DNA of 64,000 bases from an uncultured Candidatus Melainabacteria bacterium (GTDB lineage: Bacteria > Cyanobacteriota > Vampirovibrionia > Gastranaerophilales > Gastranaerophilaceae). The stretch's first letter is position 1; every line of letters starts with the position of its first letter. This document shows, one piece after another, positions 1 to 9,672 of the stretch. The notes below the pieces were generated by a model. The model was not told the DNA's origin and did not search any database. It saw only the letters and a list, made by a program, of their open reading frames with translations. A program made the translations under genes and the position numbers. The stretch spans positions 124,001 to 188,000 of the forward strand of contig CATKZI010000001.1 of the NCBI GenBank assembly GCA_949841365.1, read 5' to 3'.

Positions 1-16
1 AGGGCTGGGAAGTATA

Positions 17-1288
17 TTACAGGTTTGCGCCACAACATTTCTTAAATTTTTTACCGCTTCCACAAGGGCAAGGGTCATTTCTGCCGACTTTACTTAAATC
101 AATTCCCTCTAAAGACGGTTTTTCAACTTCTTCCTCTATAATACCCAGAGTTTTTGAAAATGCTTTTGACTTATACAAAACTGTAGTTGATGAGAAAATC
201 TTGTTTTCCAAATATCTAGATTTGTAATGCTCTAAAAGCTCATCAAATGTAAATTTAGTTCCCAACAGATTATTCACAACATCCATAAAGTTTTCATGAC
301 GTTCTGCAATCCTTTTAATTATATTTGCAGAGAATTTATCATTGTTTAAGAAAAATTCCACACAAGCTTTTGCATTTTCAATTTTTTCAGGGTTTTCAAT
401 AATTTTATTGAATGTTTCAAAGAACGGCACTGCATAAAGTCCCAATTCTTTATCAAAAATAATACCTACGTCATAAACTTCTTTGTGAGAAGAAAAGCCG
501 CCCAATGAATTTTCCAAGAAATTATCATAAGAATTATTAAACTCACTTACATTGAAGAACTTATACTCATCCAAAGTTTGAATTTTATCTAAAATATCAA
601 CTTTTTCTCCGCCTTCCGCGAAATCATTGAATGCACCGATTAAATCATCCGCAAAACGGTTCGTTGTCACAACTTCATCAGTTCCGAAAAAGTCGATAAA
701 TTTTTTGTATATAGACTTAATCTCTTTTTCAATCTCTTTTTGCTTTTCTGGGTTATCCAGATAAACAAGTTCGGGATTTTGGATAATCTTTGCAACCGAA
801 TATCTCAAAGCATCATCACGTCTTGCTGACGGTAGAACTCCTGAAATTTCAAGCAGATAATATGCATCTTCAAATTTAAAAATACGTGCTACAACATACT
901 GCCCTGCACCAATTCCGCGGAAAGAAGTCATTTTAACCAAAGATAAAACATTATAGTTTCTTTCGTTGATAATATTATTTAATTCAAAACCGTTCTGCAG
1001 AACTCTTTTAATTTCAAATATTGAAGAAATTGAATTCATCAATGCTTTTATAATCTTTTTAGAAGATGCAGGCACTTTTTTAGTATTTTCCAAATACAAA
1101 GTCAAAATACTTTTATTATCAAGATTTCTTTCAAAGATATAAGTAAAACAAGCAGATTGAAGGTTCATATTCCCGATAGTTTTCAAATATTCTTCAAAAT
1201 CAGGTTTTACTCTTTCGTCGTTTTGAATAAATACTGCCAAGTCTTTTATAACATCATTAATTTCTTTCAAGTCTTCTAAAATAAGCAT
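17..1288 (-). CDS. SEC-C motif (zinc-binding) domain protein
   Basis: C-terminus [20 protein letters not shown] is a SEC-C motif; rest unrecognised. Confidence 0.75.
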   Translation of the reverse strand: MLILEDLKEINDVIKDLAVFIQNDERVKPDFEEYLKTIGNMNLQSACFTYIFERNLDNKSILTLYLENTKKVPASSKKIIKALMNSISSIFEIKRVLQNGFELNNIINERNYNVLSLVKMTSFRGIGAGQYVVARIFKFEDAYYLLEISGVLPSARRDDALRYSVAKIIQNPELVYLDNPEKQKEIEKEIKSIYKKFIDFFGTDEVVTTNRFADDLIGAFNDFAEGGEKVDILDKIQTLDEYKFFNVSEFNNSYDNFLENSLGGFSSHKEVYDVGIIFDKELGLYAVPFFETFNKIIENPEKIENAKACVEFFLNNDKFSANIIKRIAERHENFMDVVNNLLGTKFTFDELLEHYKSRYLENKIFSSTTVLYKSKAFSKTLGIIEEEVEKPSLEGIDLSKVGRNDPCPCGSGKKFKKCCGANL

Positions 1289-1357
1289 TATAACTCTCCT
1301 CTTTAATTCAAAGATACTTTAAAAAATTTTAAAACTCAATACTATAACAGGTTAATA

Positions 1358-2434
1358 TTATGGTCTACGAACAAGGTTTGTATCAAAATTATATTCACAA
1401 TCTGCACACATTTTTCTTGCTATTTCCGTATCAACACGAGCACCTTGAGTATCACCGGTCAATGTTCTGGCTTGTCCTCTGTTAAAATAAATTTCATCAG
1501 GCGCAAACGCAATATCTTCACGAGTTTTATATGCATTAATCAACTCATTATAAATTGCCAAAGCCTGATTATATTTTTTATTTTTCATTAAGTAGTTTGC
1601 TTTTTCAGCCATTAAAAATTGTCTCTCAATCTTTTTATCACGTCTTGCAATTTCAGCATCAAATTCATTTATCATTGCATCAAAAGACAGATAATAAGTC
1701 TTTACACCTAAAATATCCAAATTAAAAATATTTGACAGGCTGTAATCATTAGCTAAACCATAATCTTTAACAGCATTTTCATATTTTCCAAGTTTAAATT
1801 CAGCATAAGCTCTCTGTGCATAAACATCCGGAGAAATAGGAACAAACTTAGAATATACATTAGCCGATTTCACAGCTTTTTCATACTTTTCAGCAGAAAC
1901 CTGACTATCAATAATCATAGGCATTAAAGCATAATAAAGAAATGCAATCATCATAATAGCCATGACATAAACACTCTTTTTGGGAGTTTTTCTGTATGCC
2001 TCATAGGTCGCAGGTTCTATATTATATATAGTCGGTACAAATTTAACTCTTTGAAAAGTCCCCACATATCTTGCAAGATAATTTTCATATAAATAATTAA
2101 CTGCAATATATGTCAAATAAAGCATTACAAGCGGAATTACAGATAATGTTAAGCCCATGACAAAAAACGGCATTTGTAGCAACTTCAGATAATTAGGAAA
2201 CATAAACAAATAAACATACAAAAGAATTTCCGCTCCCACAAGACAATTCATCATAGTGGTAAATTTTCGGTAAACAGCATTTATTTGTGTCAGTTTTTCC
2301 TGCGGAAGCTTAACAGCATATTTGTAGCCAAAACTTCTCATAATACCTGCGAGTACTGTACAACCTTTATCAATATAATAAGTACAATATTGAGAATTCA
2401 AAAATATCTTTTTTCTAAAATCATTCATGTTCAT
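1358..2434 (-). CDS. Membrane protein with C-terminal TPR-like repeats
   Basis: Hydrophobic N-terminal segments; SAEKYEKAVKSANVYSKFVPISPDVYAQRAYAEFKLGKYENAVKDY is TPR-like. Confidence 0.6.
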   Translation of the reverse strand: MNMNDFRKKIFLNSQYCTYYIDKGCTVLAGIMRSFGYKYAVKLPQEKLTQINAVYRKFTTMMNCLVGAEILLYVYLFMFPNYLKLLQMPFFVMGLTLSVIPLVMLYLTYIAVNYLYENYLARYVGTFQRVKFVPTIYNIEPATYEAYRKTPKKSVYVMAIMMIAFLYYALMPMIIDSQVSAEKYEKAVKSANVYSKFVPISPDVYAQRAYAEFKLGKYENAVKDYGLANDYSLSNIFNLDILGVKTYYLSFDAMINEFDAEIARRDKKIERQFLMAEKANYLMKNKKYNQALAIYNELINAYKTREDIAFAPDEIYFNRGQARTLTGDTQGARVDTEIARKMCADCEYNFDTNLVRRP

Positions 2435-2510
2435 AGGTAAATTTTATCATTTTTACAAATAAATTGCAAACCACTTGCAAAAAATCTTGATATGATATAA
2501 TAAAACATAT

Positions 2511-2587
2511 CGGGACGTGGCGCAGCTTGGTAGCGTGCTACCTTGGGGTGGTAGAGGTCGCAGGTTCAAATCCTGTCGTTCCGACCA
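2511..2587 (+). tRNA. tRNA-Pro(GGG), CCA encoded
   Basis: Cloverleaf read by eye: acceptor cgggacg/cgttccg, anticodon stem ctacc/ggtag with loop ttggggt, T-arm caggttcaaatcctg, terminal acca. Confidence 0.92.
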
Positions 2588-2591
2588 TTTT

Positions 2592-2621
2592 AAAAAAGCG
2601 GTGAATTTCACCGCTTTTTTA
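2592..2621 (+). terminator. Rho-independent terminator after tRNA-Pro
   Basis: aaaaaagcggtgaatttcaccgctttttt hairpin plus T run. Confidence 0.8.
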
Positions 2622-2656
2622 TAGCAAAAATTTTTATCAGCAGTTTTATATAAAAT

Positions 2657-3520
2657 ATGCAAGTTACTCTGAACAACAATTCAAATATAGGCTTTTCTGG
2701 CGCAACAAGAACTTTCAGACGGAACTATTATTCTACAGTTCAGGAAATGGTTGATGTATTTGAGAAATATCCTAAATCAGATGGTATTGCGGGCTCTTTA
2801 CCGCATAGTTGGTTAAAAAAACTTATCCCGCTTCCAAAAGATGAAAGAGGAGAGAAAATAAAAACTTTATACAGGCTGTTCAGAGAATCGTTCGGTTCTG
2901 ACAATAATAACCTTCAGCAAATTTCTGAGCGCTTCACTTTAACATTAAGAGACTTAAACATAATCCCTGCTGAAAATCAAATCATCATAAAGAAACGCAA
3001 ATTAGACGGCAAGATGTTAAGAGGTGCTTTTACTATAAAAGAACGCGGTAAGAGTAAAACTCTTGAACCGCTGTTTGTAAAACAATTTATAAAAAGTTCA
3101 AGAAAACATCCGCCCGACGATGAAGGATTACTGCCAGAACTAGCTCTGGGATTACATTTACATAGGATTTTCCGCGATGAACATATCATAAGACCTTATT
3201 TCAGCGACACAAAAGCTCGATTTATGGTAAGCAAATATGAAATTACCCCGCAAAATGTAAAAATTCCACGACCGTTAACAAAATCCGAAATGTTTACCTA
3301 TGGGGCAGTTCCTTATTTACAAAACCTTAGAAAAATCACGGGTGATAACACAAACATCCAATCAATTCTTTTAAAAAAAGGGTTCTATCATAAAGATTTA
3401 CACGACCAAAACGTACTTATTACAAAAGATAAAAAAGAAAATTTAATCGTTAAATTAATAGATTTAGGAAAAATTATCAAACTAAAACCGATAAATCTAT
3501 TTACAAAAAAAAGCTTTTGA
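2657..3520 (+). CDS. Protein kinase-like fold protein (putative)
   Basis: C-terminal FYHKDLHDQNVLITKDKKENLIVKLIDLGK resembles HxDxxxxN catalytic loop plus DxG motif of kinase-like families. Confidence 0.45.
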   Translation: MQVTLNNNSNIGFSGATRTFRRNYYSTVQEMVDVFEKYPKSDGIAGSLPHSWLKKLIPLPKDERGEKIKTLYRLFRESFGSDNNNLQQISERFTLTLRDLNIIPAENQIIIKKRKLDGKMLRGAFTIKERGKSKTLEPLFVKQFIKSSRKHPPDDEGLLPELALGLHLHRIFRDEHIIRPYFSDTKARFMVSKYEITPQNVKIPRPLTKSEMFTYGAVPYLQNLRKITGDNTNIQSILLKKGFYHKDLHDQNVLITKDKKENLIVKLIDLGKIIKLKPINLFTKKSF

Positions 3521-3550
3521 AGTATATTATGTTTGGAAAAATTTTCAAAT

Positions 3551-3624
3551 CGGGATGTAGCACTCTGCCGAACAAATCGATTAAGTATCGATTTGTGAGA
3601 GGGGTAGCGCACCTGAGCAAAGCG
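3551..3624 (+). pseudogene. Interrupted tRNA-Pro-like fragment
   Basis: cgggatgtagc (same 5' end as the tRNA at 3654) then a palindromic insert acaaatcgat-taagt-atcgatttgt then ggtagcgcacc (tRNA D-arm). Confidence 0.5.
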
Positions 3625-3653
3625 TAAGTTTTGCGAAGTAATTAAATAATAGT

Positions 3654-3727
3654 CGGGATGTAGCGCAGCCTGGTAGCGCACCGTGTTCGGGTCGCGGGGG
3701 TCGCAAGTTCGAATCTTGTCATCCCGA
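3654..3727 (+). tRNA. tRNA-Pro(CGG), CCA not encoded
   Basis: Acceptor cgggatg/catcccg, anticodon stem ccgtg/cgcgg with loop ttcgggt, T-arm gcaagttcgaatcttgt. Confidence 0.88.
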
Positions 3728-3829
3728 TTTTTGTATTTATTAACATTTCTTTACATGCCTGCAGCTTATTATCAATTATCTCTGAAATAAATACTTTATA
3801 TATATACGGGGAACATTCAGGGGATAATT

Positions 3830-4699
3830 ATGTTTGGTTGCATAAACAGCTTCTATAGATATATGAATAATCCGTTTATGGGCGGATGTCATTGCAATCA
3901 TAATGTTTTTGGCAACTTTTTTATGTTTAACATGTTATCCAACATGATGAATAATATGTTTGCAATGCAGGCACAACCAATGTTTATGCCTCAAATGCCT
4001 CAATTTGCAATGCCAATGCCTCAGGCATACCCAATGCAGTCTGTATTTAGTTATGCACAACCTTACAGAATGCCTCAAATGCAGCCTTTATTCAATTTCC
4101 AACAACCTGCTTACAATAATTATAATATATTTAATACTTTTAATACAACTATAAACAAAACTGAATCTCCGAGAAAAAATAAAACTACAGCCGCATATTT
4201 CGCAAATTCCTCAAACTCCGGTGAAATTGCTTCAAATGATATGAGCCAGTATGGTGTTAGTGAAAAAACAATGCCTAACGGAACAAAAGTTTTAGCTTGC
4301 AGATGGAGCAAATTTGATAAATGTCAACCTGAATGGATCGAACAACAAAAATATTTATTACAGGCTGCTAAAGAACATGGTTTTACAATTTTATACAGCG
4401 ATGTTACAAGAACAGTTGCAGAATCAAATGCCGGACGAGCTAAAAAAGGAAATTTGGTTTGCAAAGGCGGAGAATCTCCTCACAATTACGGAGTTGCAGT
4501 TGATATAGTATGCTATAAAAATGGTAAAGCTGTTTCTGTTGACAGTGCAGAATATGCTTCTTTTGCAAAAAGAGCTGTTGAATTAAGCGGCAATAAGATT
4601 GAATGGGGCGGTGAATGGAGAAAAAAAGGTGAAAGACACCACTTCAATCTTAGAAATTGGAAAAATACATATAAAAGAAGTGAATACTTAGTCGGTTAA
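3830..4699 (+). CDS. Peptidoglycan peptidase (M15/endolysin-like) with conserved N-terminal SFYRYMNNPFMGGC module
   Basis: C-term SPHNYGVAVDIVCYKNGK...IEWGGEWRKKGERHHFNL resembles M15 L,D/D,D-peptidase; N-term shared with 57377-58138 and 58211-59053. Confidence 0.8.
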   Translation: MFGCINSFYRYMNNPFMGGCHCNHNVFGNFFMFNMLSNMMNNMFAMQAQPMFMPQMPQFAMPMPQAYPMQSVFSYAQPYRMPQMQPLFNFQQPAYNNYNIFNTFNTTINKTESPRKNKTTAAYFANSSNSGEIASNDMSQYGVSEKTMPNGTKVLACRWSKFDKCQPEWIEQQKYLLQAAKEHGFTILYSDVTRTVAESNAGRAKKGNLVCKGGESPHNYGVAVDIVCYKNGKAVSVDSAEYASFAKRAVELSGNKIEWGGEWRKKGERHHFNLRNWKNTYKRSEYLVG

Positions 4700-4803
4700 T
4701 ATATATATTCTCCCTCAAGTCTATGATTTTTCACGAAATTATTTGAACTTTTAGATAAAAAGTTGTATAATTTTCAAGTGACTATTAATAAGAGGTTGTA
4801 TAT

Positions 4804-6126
4804 ATGAAATTACACATGCAAATTTTAATCGCATTAGGACTTGGAATTAAGCGTAACTGGCATATTTTCTTCGGGATTATTCTCGGTATTCTTGTCGGTA
4901 TATTTTTACACGGCAGAGAATTCCCGCTTGTTGCCACAGTATTAACTTTTATAGGACAAGTATTTATCAGACTTATTCAAATGGTTGTTATACCTTTGGT
5001 AGTTTCAGCCATTATAATCGGTATTACAAGTATCGGTGATAATAGACAACTGGGTAAATTCGGAACTAAAATGGTTCTTTATTACGGAATTATAACCGCA
5101 GCCGCTGTTTCAATAGGTGCAGCTTTAGCTTTAATATTTAAACCCGGTATTGGTGCAGCTCATTATATTACAGCAAATGCAGCCAGTGAAGTTCAAGCAT
5201 CCGTTGCTACTGCAATGGCTCAACAACAAGGTAACATTTTAAATATATTTTTAGGCTTTATCCCAAGCAATCCTATTGCATCATTTGCTTCAGGAAATAT
5301 GGTTTCAATTATAGTATTCGTTGTTCTGTTTGCAATTGCATTGGCTAAAGTCGGTGATGTAAACAGACCGATTGTATCTTTCTTTGAATCTGTTTTTGCG
5401 GCAACCATGAAAATTACCGATTGGATTATGTATTTTGCAGCTCCCGGTGTATTCGCCTTAACAGCAAGTGCTGTTTCTAGTTTTGGCATTGATATATTTG
5501 CAAGTATTTCTAAATATCTGTTAGTTTTATTTGTAGGCTTTATGCTTCAACTATGTGTCGTTTATCCGTTATTCTTGAAGTTTTTCTCAAAAGTAAATAT
5601 TGTTATGCTATATTCGGCAATTGCAGAAGCTATGATGGTAGCTTTTGGTACAGCAAGCTCATCTGCAACTTTACCTTTAACAATTGCATGTTGTGAAAAA
5701 AGAGGTATTTCTCATAAAATTTCAAGCTTTGTATTACCGTTGGGTGCAACATTAAATATGGACGGAACAGCATTATTACAGACTGTTGCAGTAATCTTTT
5801 TAGCACAGGCTTATGATGTAACATTAACACCGTTCTTAATCATTCAAATTGCACTTTTGGCAATTGTTTCATCTTCAACTTGCGCAGGAATCCCCGGTGC
5901 AGGCTTGATTACTATTGCTCTAATCCTTAACGGTATGGGATTGAGCCCGGAACAACTTGTTGTAGGATTTGCGTTCTTGTTCACTATTGAAAGAATTACC
6001 GATATGATGAGAACATTAGTAAATGTAGCCTCAGATGCCGTAGTCGCTGCAGCTATCGCTGATAACGAAAATGAAATTAATTATGATCTTTTAAATAACC
6101 CTCAGGCTTATGAGGATATTGCATAA
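4804..6126 (+). CDS. Dicarboxylate/amino acid:cation symporter (DAACS family)
   Basis: LPLGATLNMDGTALLQ and TASSSATLPLTIACCEKRGI signatures of the GltP/DctA family. Confidence 0.93.
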   Translation: MKLHMQILIALGLGIKRNWHIFFGIILGILVGIFLHGREFPLVATVLTFIGQVFIRLIQMVVIPLVVSAIIIGITSIGDNRQLGKFGTKMVLYYGIITAAAVSIGAALALIFKPGIGAAHYITANAASEVQASVATAMAQQQGNILNIFLGFIPSNPIASFASGNMVSIIVFVVLFAIALAKVGDVNRPIVSFFESVFAATMKITDWIMYFAAPGVFALTASAVSSFGIDIFASISKYLLVLFVGFMLQLCVVYPLFLKFFSKVNIVMLYSAIAEAMMVAFGTASSSATLPLTIACCEKRGISHKISSFVLPLGATLNMDGTALLQTVAVIFLAQAYDVTLTPFLIIQIALLAIVSSSTCAGIPGAGLITIALILNGMGLSPEQLVVGFAFLFTIERITDMMRTLVNVASDAVVAAAIADNENEINYDLLNNPQAYEDIA

Positions 6127-6404
6127 TGAAAAAAGTTTTTGTTGTTCTTGCAGTAATAAATCTTTTCTCATTAACCTGCTACAGCATTGAACGTTATACA
6201 TCTGATCAGCTTATCAGCAGGATTGAACGAGCTTCTGTAAATTTAAATACAACAAGAATGAAAAAAGCTTGGAATACCTTATGCGAACAAGATAAAACCA
6301 CATGTTCGGAAAAAGAAGATTGGTATAACAAACTATTGTTTGACACAAAAGTCCGTCAACACGATTTATCTATAATTAGAAACGGATTTCATACCAAATA
6401 TTAA
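6126..6404 (+). CDS. Small secreted hypothetical protein
   Basis: Signal-peptide-like N-term MKKVFVVLAVINLFSLTCYS; start overlaps upstream stop (taatg). Confidence 0.55.
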   Translation: MKKVFVVLAVINLFSLTCYSIERYTSDQLISRIERASVNLNTTRMKKAWNTLCEQDKTTCSEKEDWYNKLLFDTKVRQHDLSIIRNGFHTKY

Positions 6405-6427
6405 GACCCTTTTTAAAAGGGTCTTTT
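6402..6427 (+). terminator. Rho-independent terminator
   Basis: aagacccttt-ttaa-aagggtctt followed by T run. Confidence 0.8.
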
Positions 6428-6506
6428 TTTACAAAAACACTTGAATTAATAAACCATATATGCTATAATAAAAAGTGGAAGTTAATTTTACGGAGAGGAT
6501 ATAATA

Positions 6507-7130
6507 ATGAAACATAATGCATTCACTTTGGCAGAAGTTTTAGTAACCCTTGGCATAATTGGTGTGGTTTCGGCTTTAACATTACCTACACTTGTAAAAA
6601 ACCACCAGCGTCAAACTTATACGGTACAACTTCAAAAAGTATTTAATGAACTTGCCCAAGCCGCTGAGCAGGTAAAAGTTGACAGTAATTCTGCAAACCT
6701 TAAAGAATCTCAATTAAGACGCAGAGGCAGCCGGTTTTTACTAACTAACTATTTTAAGACTACCCAAACTTGTAATGCCAACAGTTTAAATGATTGCTTT
6801 TCAAACGATTATATTAATATGAACGGTGCTAATGTTTCGATAGGCAATTTCATTCCTGACAATAGTTCTTGTGCAGTAATTGCAAGCGGAGCAAGTATTT
6901 GTGTAGGCACAATGAGTGCTGCCGGACGAATTGAAGTTGCTACCGATATTAATGGTAAACAAGGTCCGAACGTTGTAGGACGAGATTTATTCACATTAGC
7001 CATTGTAAATAATGGTACTGTTATTGCTCCGGGCAGTGCAAGTGTCGGCACTTGTTCTGCTGCTGTTGATGGTGATTACGGAGCATGTCTTGCTCAAATC
7101 ATCAAAGACGGTTGGAAAATGGATTACTAA
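6507..7130 (+). CDS. Prepilin-type N-terminal cleavage/methylation domain protein
   Basis: MKHNAFTLAEVLVTLGIIGVVSALTLPTLV. Confidence 0.92.
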   Translation: MKHNAFTLAEVLVTLGIIGVVSALTLPTLVKNHQRQTYTVQLQKVFNELAQAAEQVKVDSNSANLKESQLRRRGSRFLLTNYFKTTQTCNANSLNDCFSNDYINMNGANVSIGNFIPDNSSCAVIASGASICVGTMSAAGRIEVATDINGKQGPNVVGRDLFTLAIVNNGTVIAPGSASVGTCSAAVDGDYGACLAQIIKDGWKMDY

Positions 7131-7134
7131 ACAT

Positions 7135-7168
7135 ATTAAAAAGACCTCTTATCAGAGGTCTTTTTAAT
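7135..7168. terminator. Bidirectional terminator
   Basis: 15-bp perfect stem attaaaaagacctct-tatc-agaggtctttttaat between convergent genes. Confidence 0.85.
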
Positions 7169-7493
7169 ATAAACTTTTTACAAAATTATAAAATATTTTT
7201 AAACGTTCATCATCATTTTTTATAAATTCTAATTTTTTGAGAATATATGCATACATATCTGCACTTTCAATTTGCTCTTGAAAAGTAAACAGCTCGTCAG
7301 GAGTTATCTCAAGTATTTCAAGGATTTTTTCAAGTGTTTGAGAAGTCATAAAAGCTTTGCCTGTCTCAATACTGCTAAGAGTAGTTGTTGCAATATCTAT
7401 TTTTTCCGCAAATATTTCTTGACTATATCCTTTTATTTTTCGCAGATATTGTATTCTTTTACCAAGTTTTTCTTGAATTTTATTTTTCATCAA
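7164..7493 (-). CDS. XRE-family HTH transcriptional regulator
   Basis: LGKRIQYLRKIKGYSQEIFAEKIDIATTTLSSIETGKAFMTSQTLEKILEILEI HTH_3 pattern. Confidence 0.88.
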   Translation of the reverse strand: MMKNKIQEKLGKRIQYLRKIKGYSQEIFAEKIDIATTTLSSIETGKAFMTSQTLEKILEILEITPDELFTFQEQIESADMYAYILKKLEFIKNDDERLKIFYNFVKSLY

Positions 7494-7540
7494 ACATCCT
7501 CAAACCTAATTATAAAGTTTAACTAAACCATTCTAATAGT

Positions 7541-7579
7541 GTTTAACATGTTGACTATACATGTTAAACATGTTATAAT
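7541..7579 (+). promoter_or_regulatory. Sigma70-type promoter with overlapping inverted-repeat operator
   Basis: TTGACT(7551-7556)-17 bp-TATAAT(7574-7579); gtttaacatg(7541-7550)/catgttaaac(7560-7569); aacatgtt twice 22 bp apart. Confidence 0.7.
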
Positions 7580-7597
7580 ATTATTACTGGAGGCATT

Positions 7598-8317
7598 ATG
7601 AAAAAAGGATTTACTTTGGCAGAAGTTCTTGTAACTTTGGGAATTATTGGTGTAGTTTCTGCCATGACATTACCTTCAATTATAAATGCAATTCAAGACA
7701 AGACTTTTCATGCTAAATGGAAAAGCACTTATTCAATTTTAAATAATGCATTTAACCTTACCAAAGAAAAAAATCCGGGAATAAGAGTTTTTATAGGTGG
7801 ACAAAACGCTATAGATCAGGAATTTATTGATGCCTTTCTTGAGAACGTACAAGTTGCAGACAGCTGTGGTTTTTCCCCGCTTCCACCATGCACAATATGG
7901 TATAATAGTAAAAAATTCACTTGGAGCGGAGTAGCTCCTAATAGTTCAGCAACTAAATATGCAACGCTAAATGGTGAAGCTATGCTCTCTTATGGATTTA
8001 ATAGTAGATCTGTTTTATTAAATAATGGTGCTTCTATATATTTTGGTTACCATATGATATTAGTTGATGTAAATAACTATAATGGAAAACCTAATATTTT
8101 AGGACGAGACGTATTTGCCATAAGCCTTTTAAGAACTTGGTACAATAGAGATATGTTTATTGAAGAAATCGGTATGAAACCATTCGGCGCACAAAACACA
8201 TATAATTCCAAAACAGAACTTGGCTCAACCGATTGCGACAAAAATATAGGTTCTGGAAATAGCTGGGTACCACGTATGGCTGGCGCAGGCTGTTCATATA
8301 AATATTTAATTGAATAA
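7598..8317 (+). CDS. Prepilin-type N-terminal cleavage/methylation domain protein
   Basis: MKKGFTLAEVLVTLGIIGVVSAMTLPSII; RBS ggaggc. Confidence 0.92.
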   Translation: MKKGFTLAEVLVTLGIIGVVSAMTLPSIINAIQDKTFHAKWKSTYSILNNAFNLTKEKNPGIRVFIGGQNAIDQEFIDAFLENVQVADSCGFSPLPPCTIWYNSKKFTWSGVAPNSSATKYATLNGEAMLSYGFNSRSVLLNNGASIYFGYHMILVDVNNYNGKPNILGRDVFAISLLRTWYNRDMFIEEIGMKPFGAQNTYNSKTELGSTDCDKNIGSGNSWVPRMAGAGCSYKYLIE

Positions 8318-8343
8318 AAAAAATTTTTTGCTACTATTTTAAT

Positions 8344-9222
8344 ATGCAGACAGATAAAATCGCATCAAAATATTTAGGTAAAAAATTTGACGGAAGCGTT
8401 AAATACGATCCGTCACTTTTAGTTGCAATACCAAGAATTGAAAACCGAAAACAATATGATATTGATAATAATAATCTGCCGTTTGAGGGATGGGACATTT
8501 GGCACGCTTATGAATTCTCGGCAATGAGCGAGAACGGAATTCCAGTTACAAGACTTTTAAAACTTAAATATAATTGTAACAGCGAATTTCTTGTTGAATC
8601 CAAATCGCTAAAACTATATTTAAACTCATTCAATATGAGCCGATTTGGCAAAAACACACAAGAATGCCTTAGTATTTGTAAAAGAACTATTGAAACAGAT
8701 TTAAACAAAGCTTTGCTAACAGATGTTACAGTGAATTTTCTTGAAAACAATACTGAACGCGTTGAAATTTTCAATAATTTCCAAAACATTATGCAGTATG
8801 TTGATGAGAACTCGTTAAAAATAGAAAATTTCAAAGAAACTCCTGAGGTTCTTGCAACCGAACCCGCAGAAATGCAAGAATACTATCTTACATTTGACAG
8901 TTTACGTTCAAACTGCAGAGTAACCCATCAACCCGACTTTGGGGATGTATTTATTTATTACAAATCCGATAAACATATTCAAGAGGACAGCTTGGTAAAA
9001 TATCTGTGTTCTTTCCGTTCCGAATATCATTTTCATGAAGAATGCTGTGAAATGATTTACAAAAGACTTTATGACATTATAGACGGTGAATTATTTGTCT
9101 GCTGTCTTTATACACGTAGAGGCGGAATTGATATATGTCCTGCACGTTGGAACTGCAGAGTTAAAGATGTTGATAAATTACTTGATTTAACTATATTTGC
9201 AAGGAACGGAGTAAAACAGTGA
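8344..9222 (+). CDS. queF: NADPH-dependent 7-cyano-7-deazaguanine reductase (long form)
   Basis: ESKSLKLYLNSFNMSRF and RGGIDICPARWN motifs. Confidence 0.93.
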   Translation: MQTDKIASKYLGKKFDGSVKYDPSLLVAIPRIENRKQYDIDNNNLPFEGWDIWHAYEFSAMSENGIPVTRLLKLKYNCNSEFLVESKSLKLYLNSFNMSRFGKNTQECLSICKRTIETDLNKALLTDVTVNFLENNTERVEIFNNFQNIMQYVDENSLKIENFKETPEVLATEPAEMQEYYLTFDSLRSNCRVTHQPDFGDVFIYYKSDKHIQEDSLVKYLCSFRSEYHFHEECCEMIYKRLYDIIDGELFVCCLYTRRGGIDICPARWNCRVKDVDKLLDLTIFARNGVKQ

Positions 9223-9566
9223 ACAACAGAAAATTCGGCGATGCCGGAGAAGATTTGGCAAGCAGATATCTTCAAAAACAGGGGTATGAAATTCTTGAGC
9301 GCAACAAACATTATTCACGTTTCTGCGAAATTGACATTATTGCAAAAGATAAAAATACCACTGTTTTTGTAGAAGTTAAAACTCGAAAAACAGATGCATT
9401 TGGTTCACCATTAGAGGCTATTACACAGAGCAAATATGCAAATATAAAAAAAGGTGTACAGTTTTACTTAGCTGAAAACAAAGTCAAAAATTACCGCATA
9501 GATGTTGTCGGAATTACCCTTAAACCTGAAATAAAAATTGAACATCTAAAGAATATTCAAATTTAA
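9219..9566 (+). CDS. YraN family (UPF0102) endonuclease-like protein
   Basis: GEDLASRYLQKQGYEILERNKHYSRFCEIDIIAKDKNTTVFVEVKTRK. Confidence 0.9.
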   Translation: MNNRKFGDAGEDLASRYLQKQGYEILERNKHYSRFCEIDIIAKDKNTTVFVEVKTRKTDAFGSPLEAITQSKYANIKKGVQFYLAENKVKNYRIDVVGITLKPEIKIEHLKNIQI

Positions 9567-9672
9567 TCTGATATAAATACACACATTTATGTATTCACGA
9601 TTGTAAAGAAAAAACATATAATGTTTACATAATTTCATGTTTATTATTACATGTGGTAAAAAGGATTATATA

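Noticed and set aside
2453-2662. ORF 69 aa containing RQDLNLRPLPPQGSTLPSCATSR
   Set aside because: Antisense translation of the tRNA-Pro gene at 2511-2587, a common spurious ORF.
3388-3681. 97-aa minus-strand ORF over the tRNA fragment
   Set aside because: Runs through tRNA-like sequence and antisense of the kinase-like gene; no independent support.
2511-3727. Integrative element at tRNA-Pro
   Set aside because: No integrase, no clear att direct repeats bounding a large insert; only kept as a low-interest possibility.
8318-8344. preQ1 riboswitch upstream of queF
   Set aside because: Only 26 nt separate the stop of the prepilin from queF; no room for an aptamer and no motif seen.
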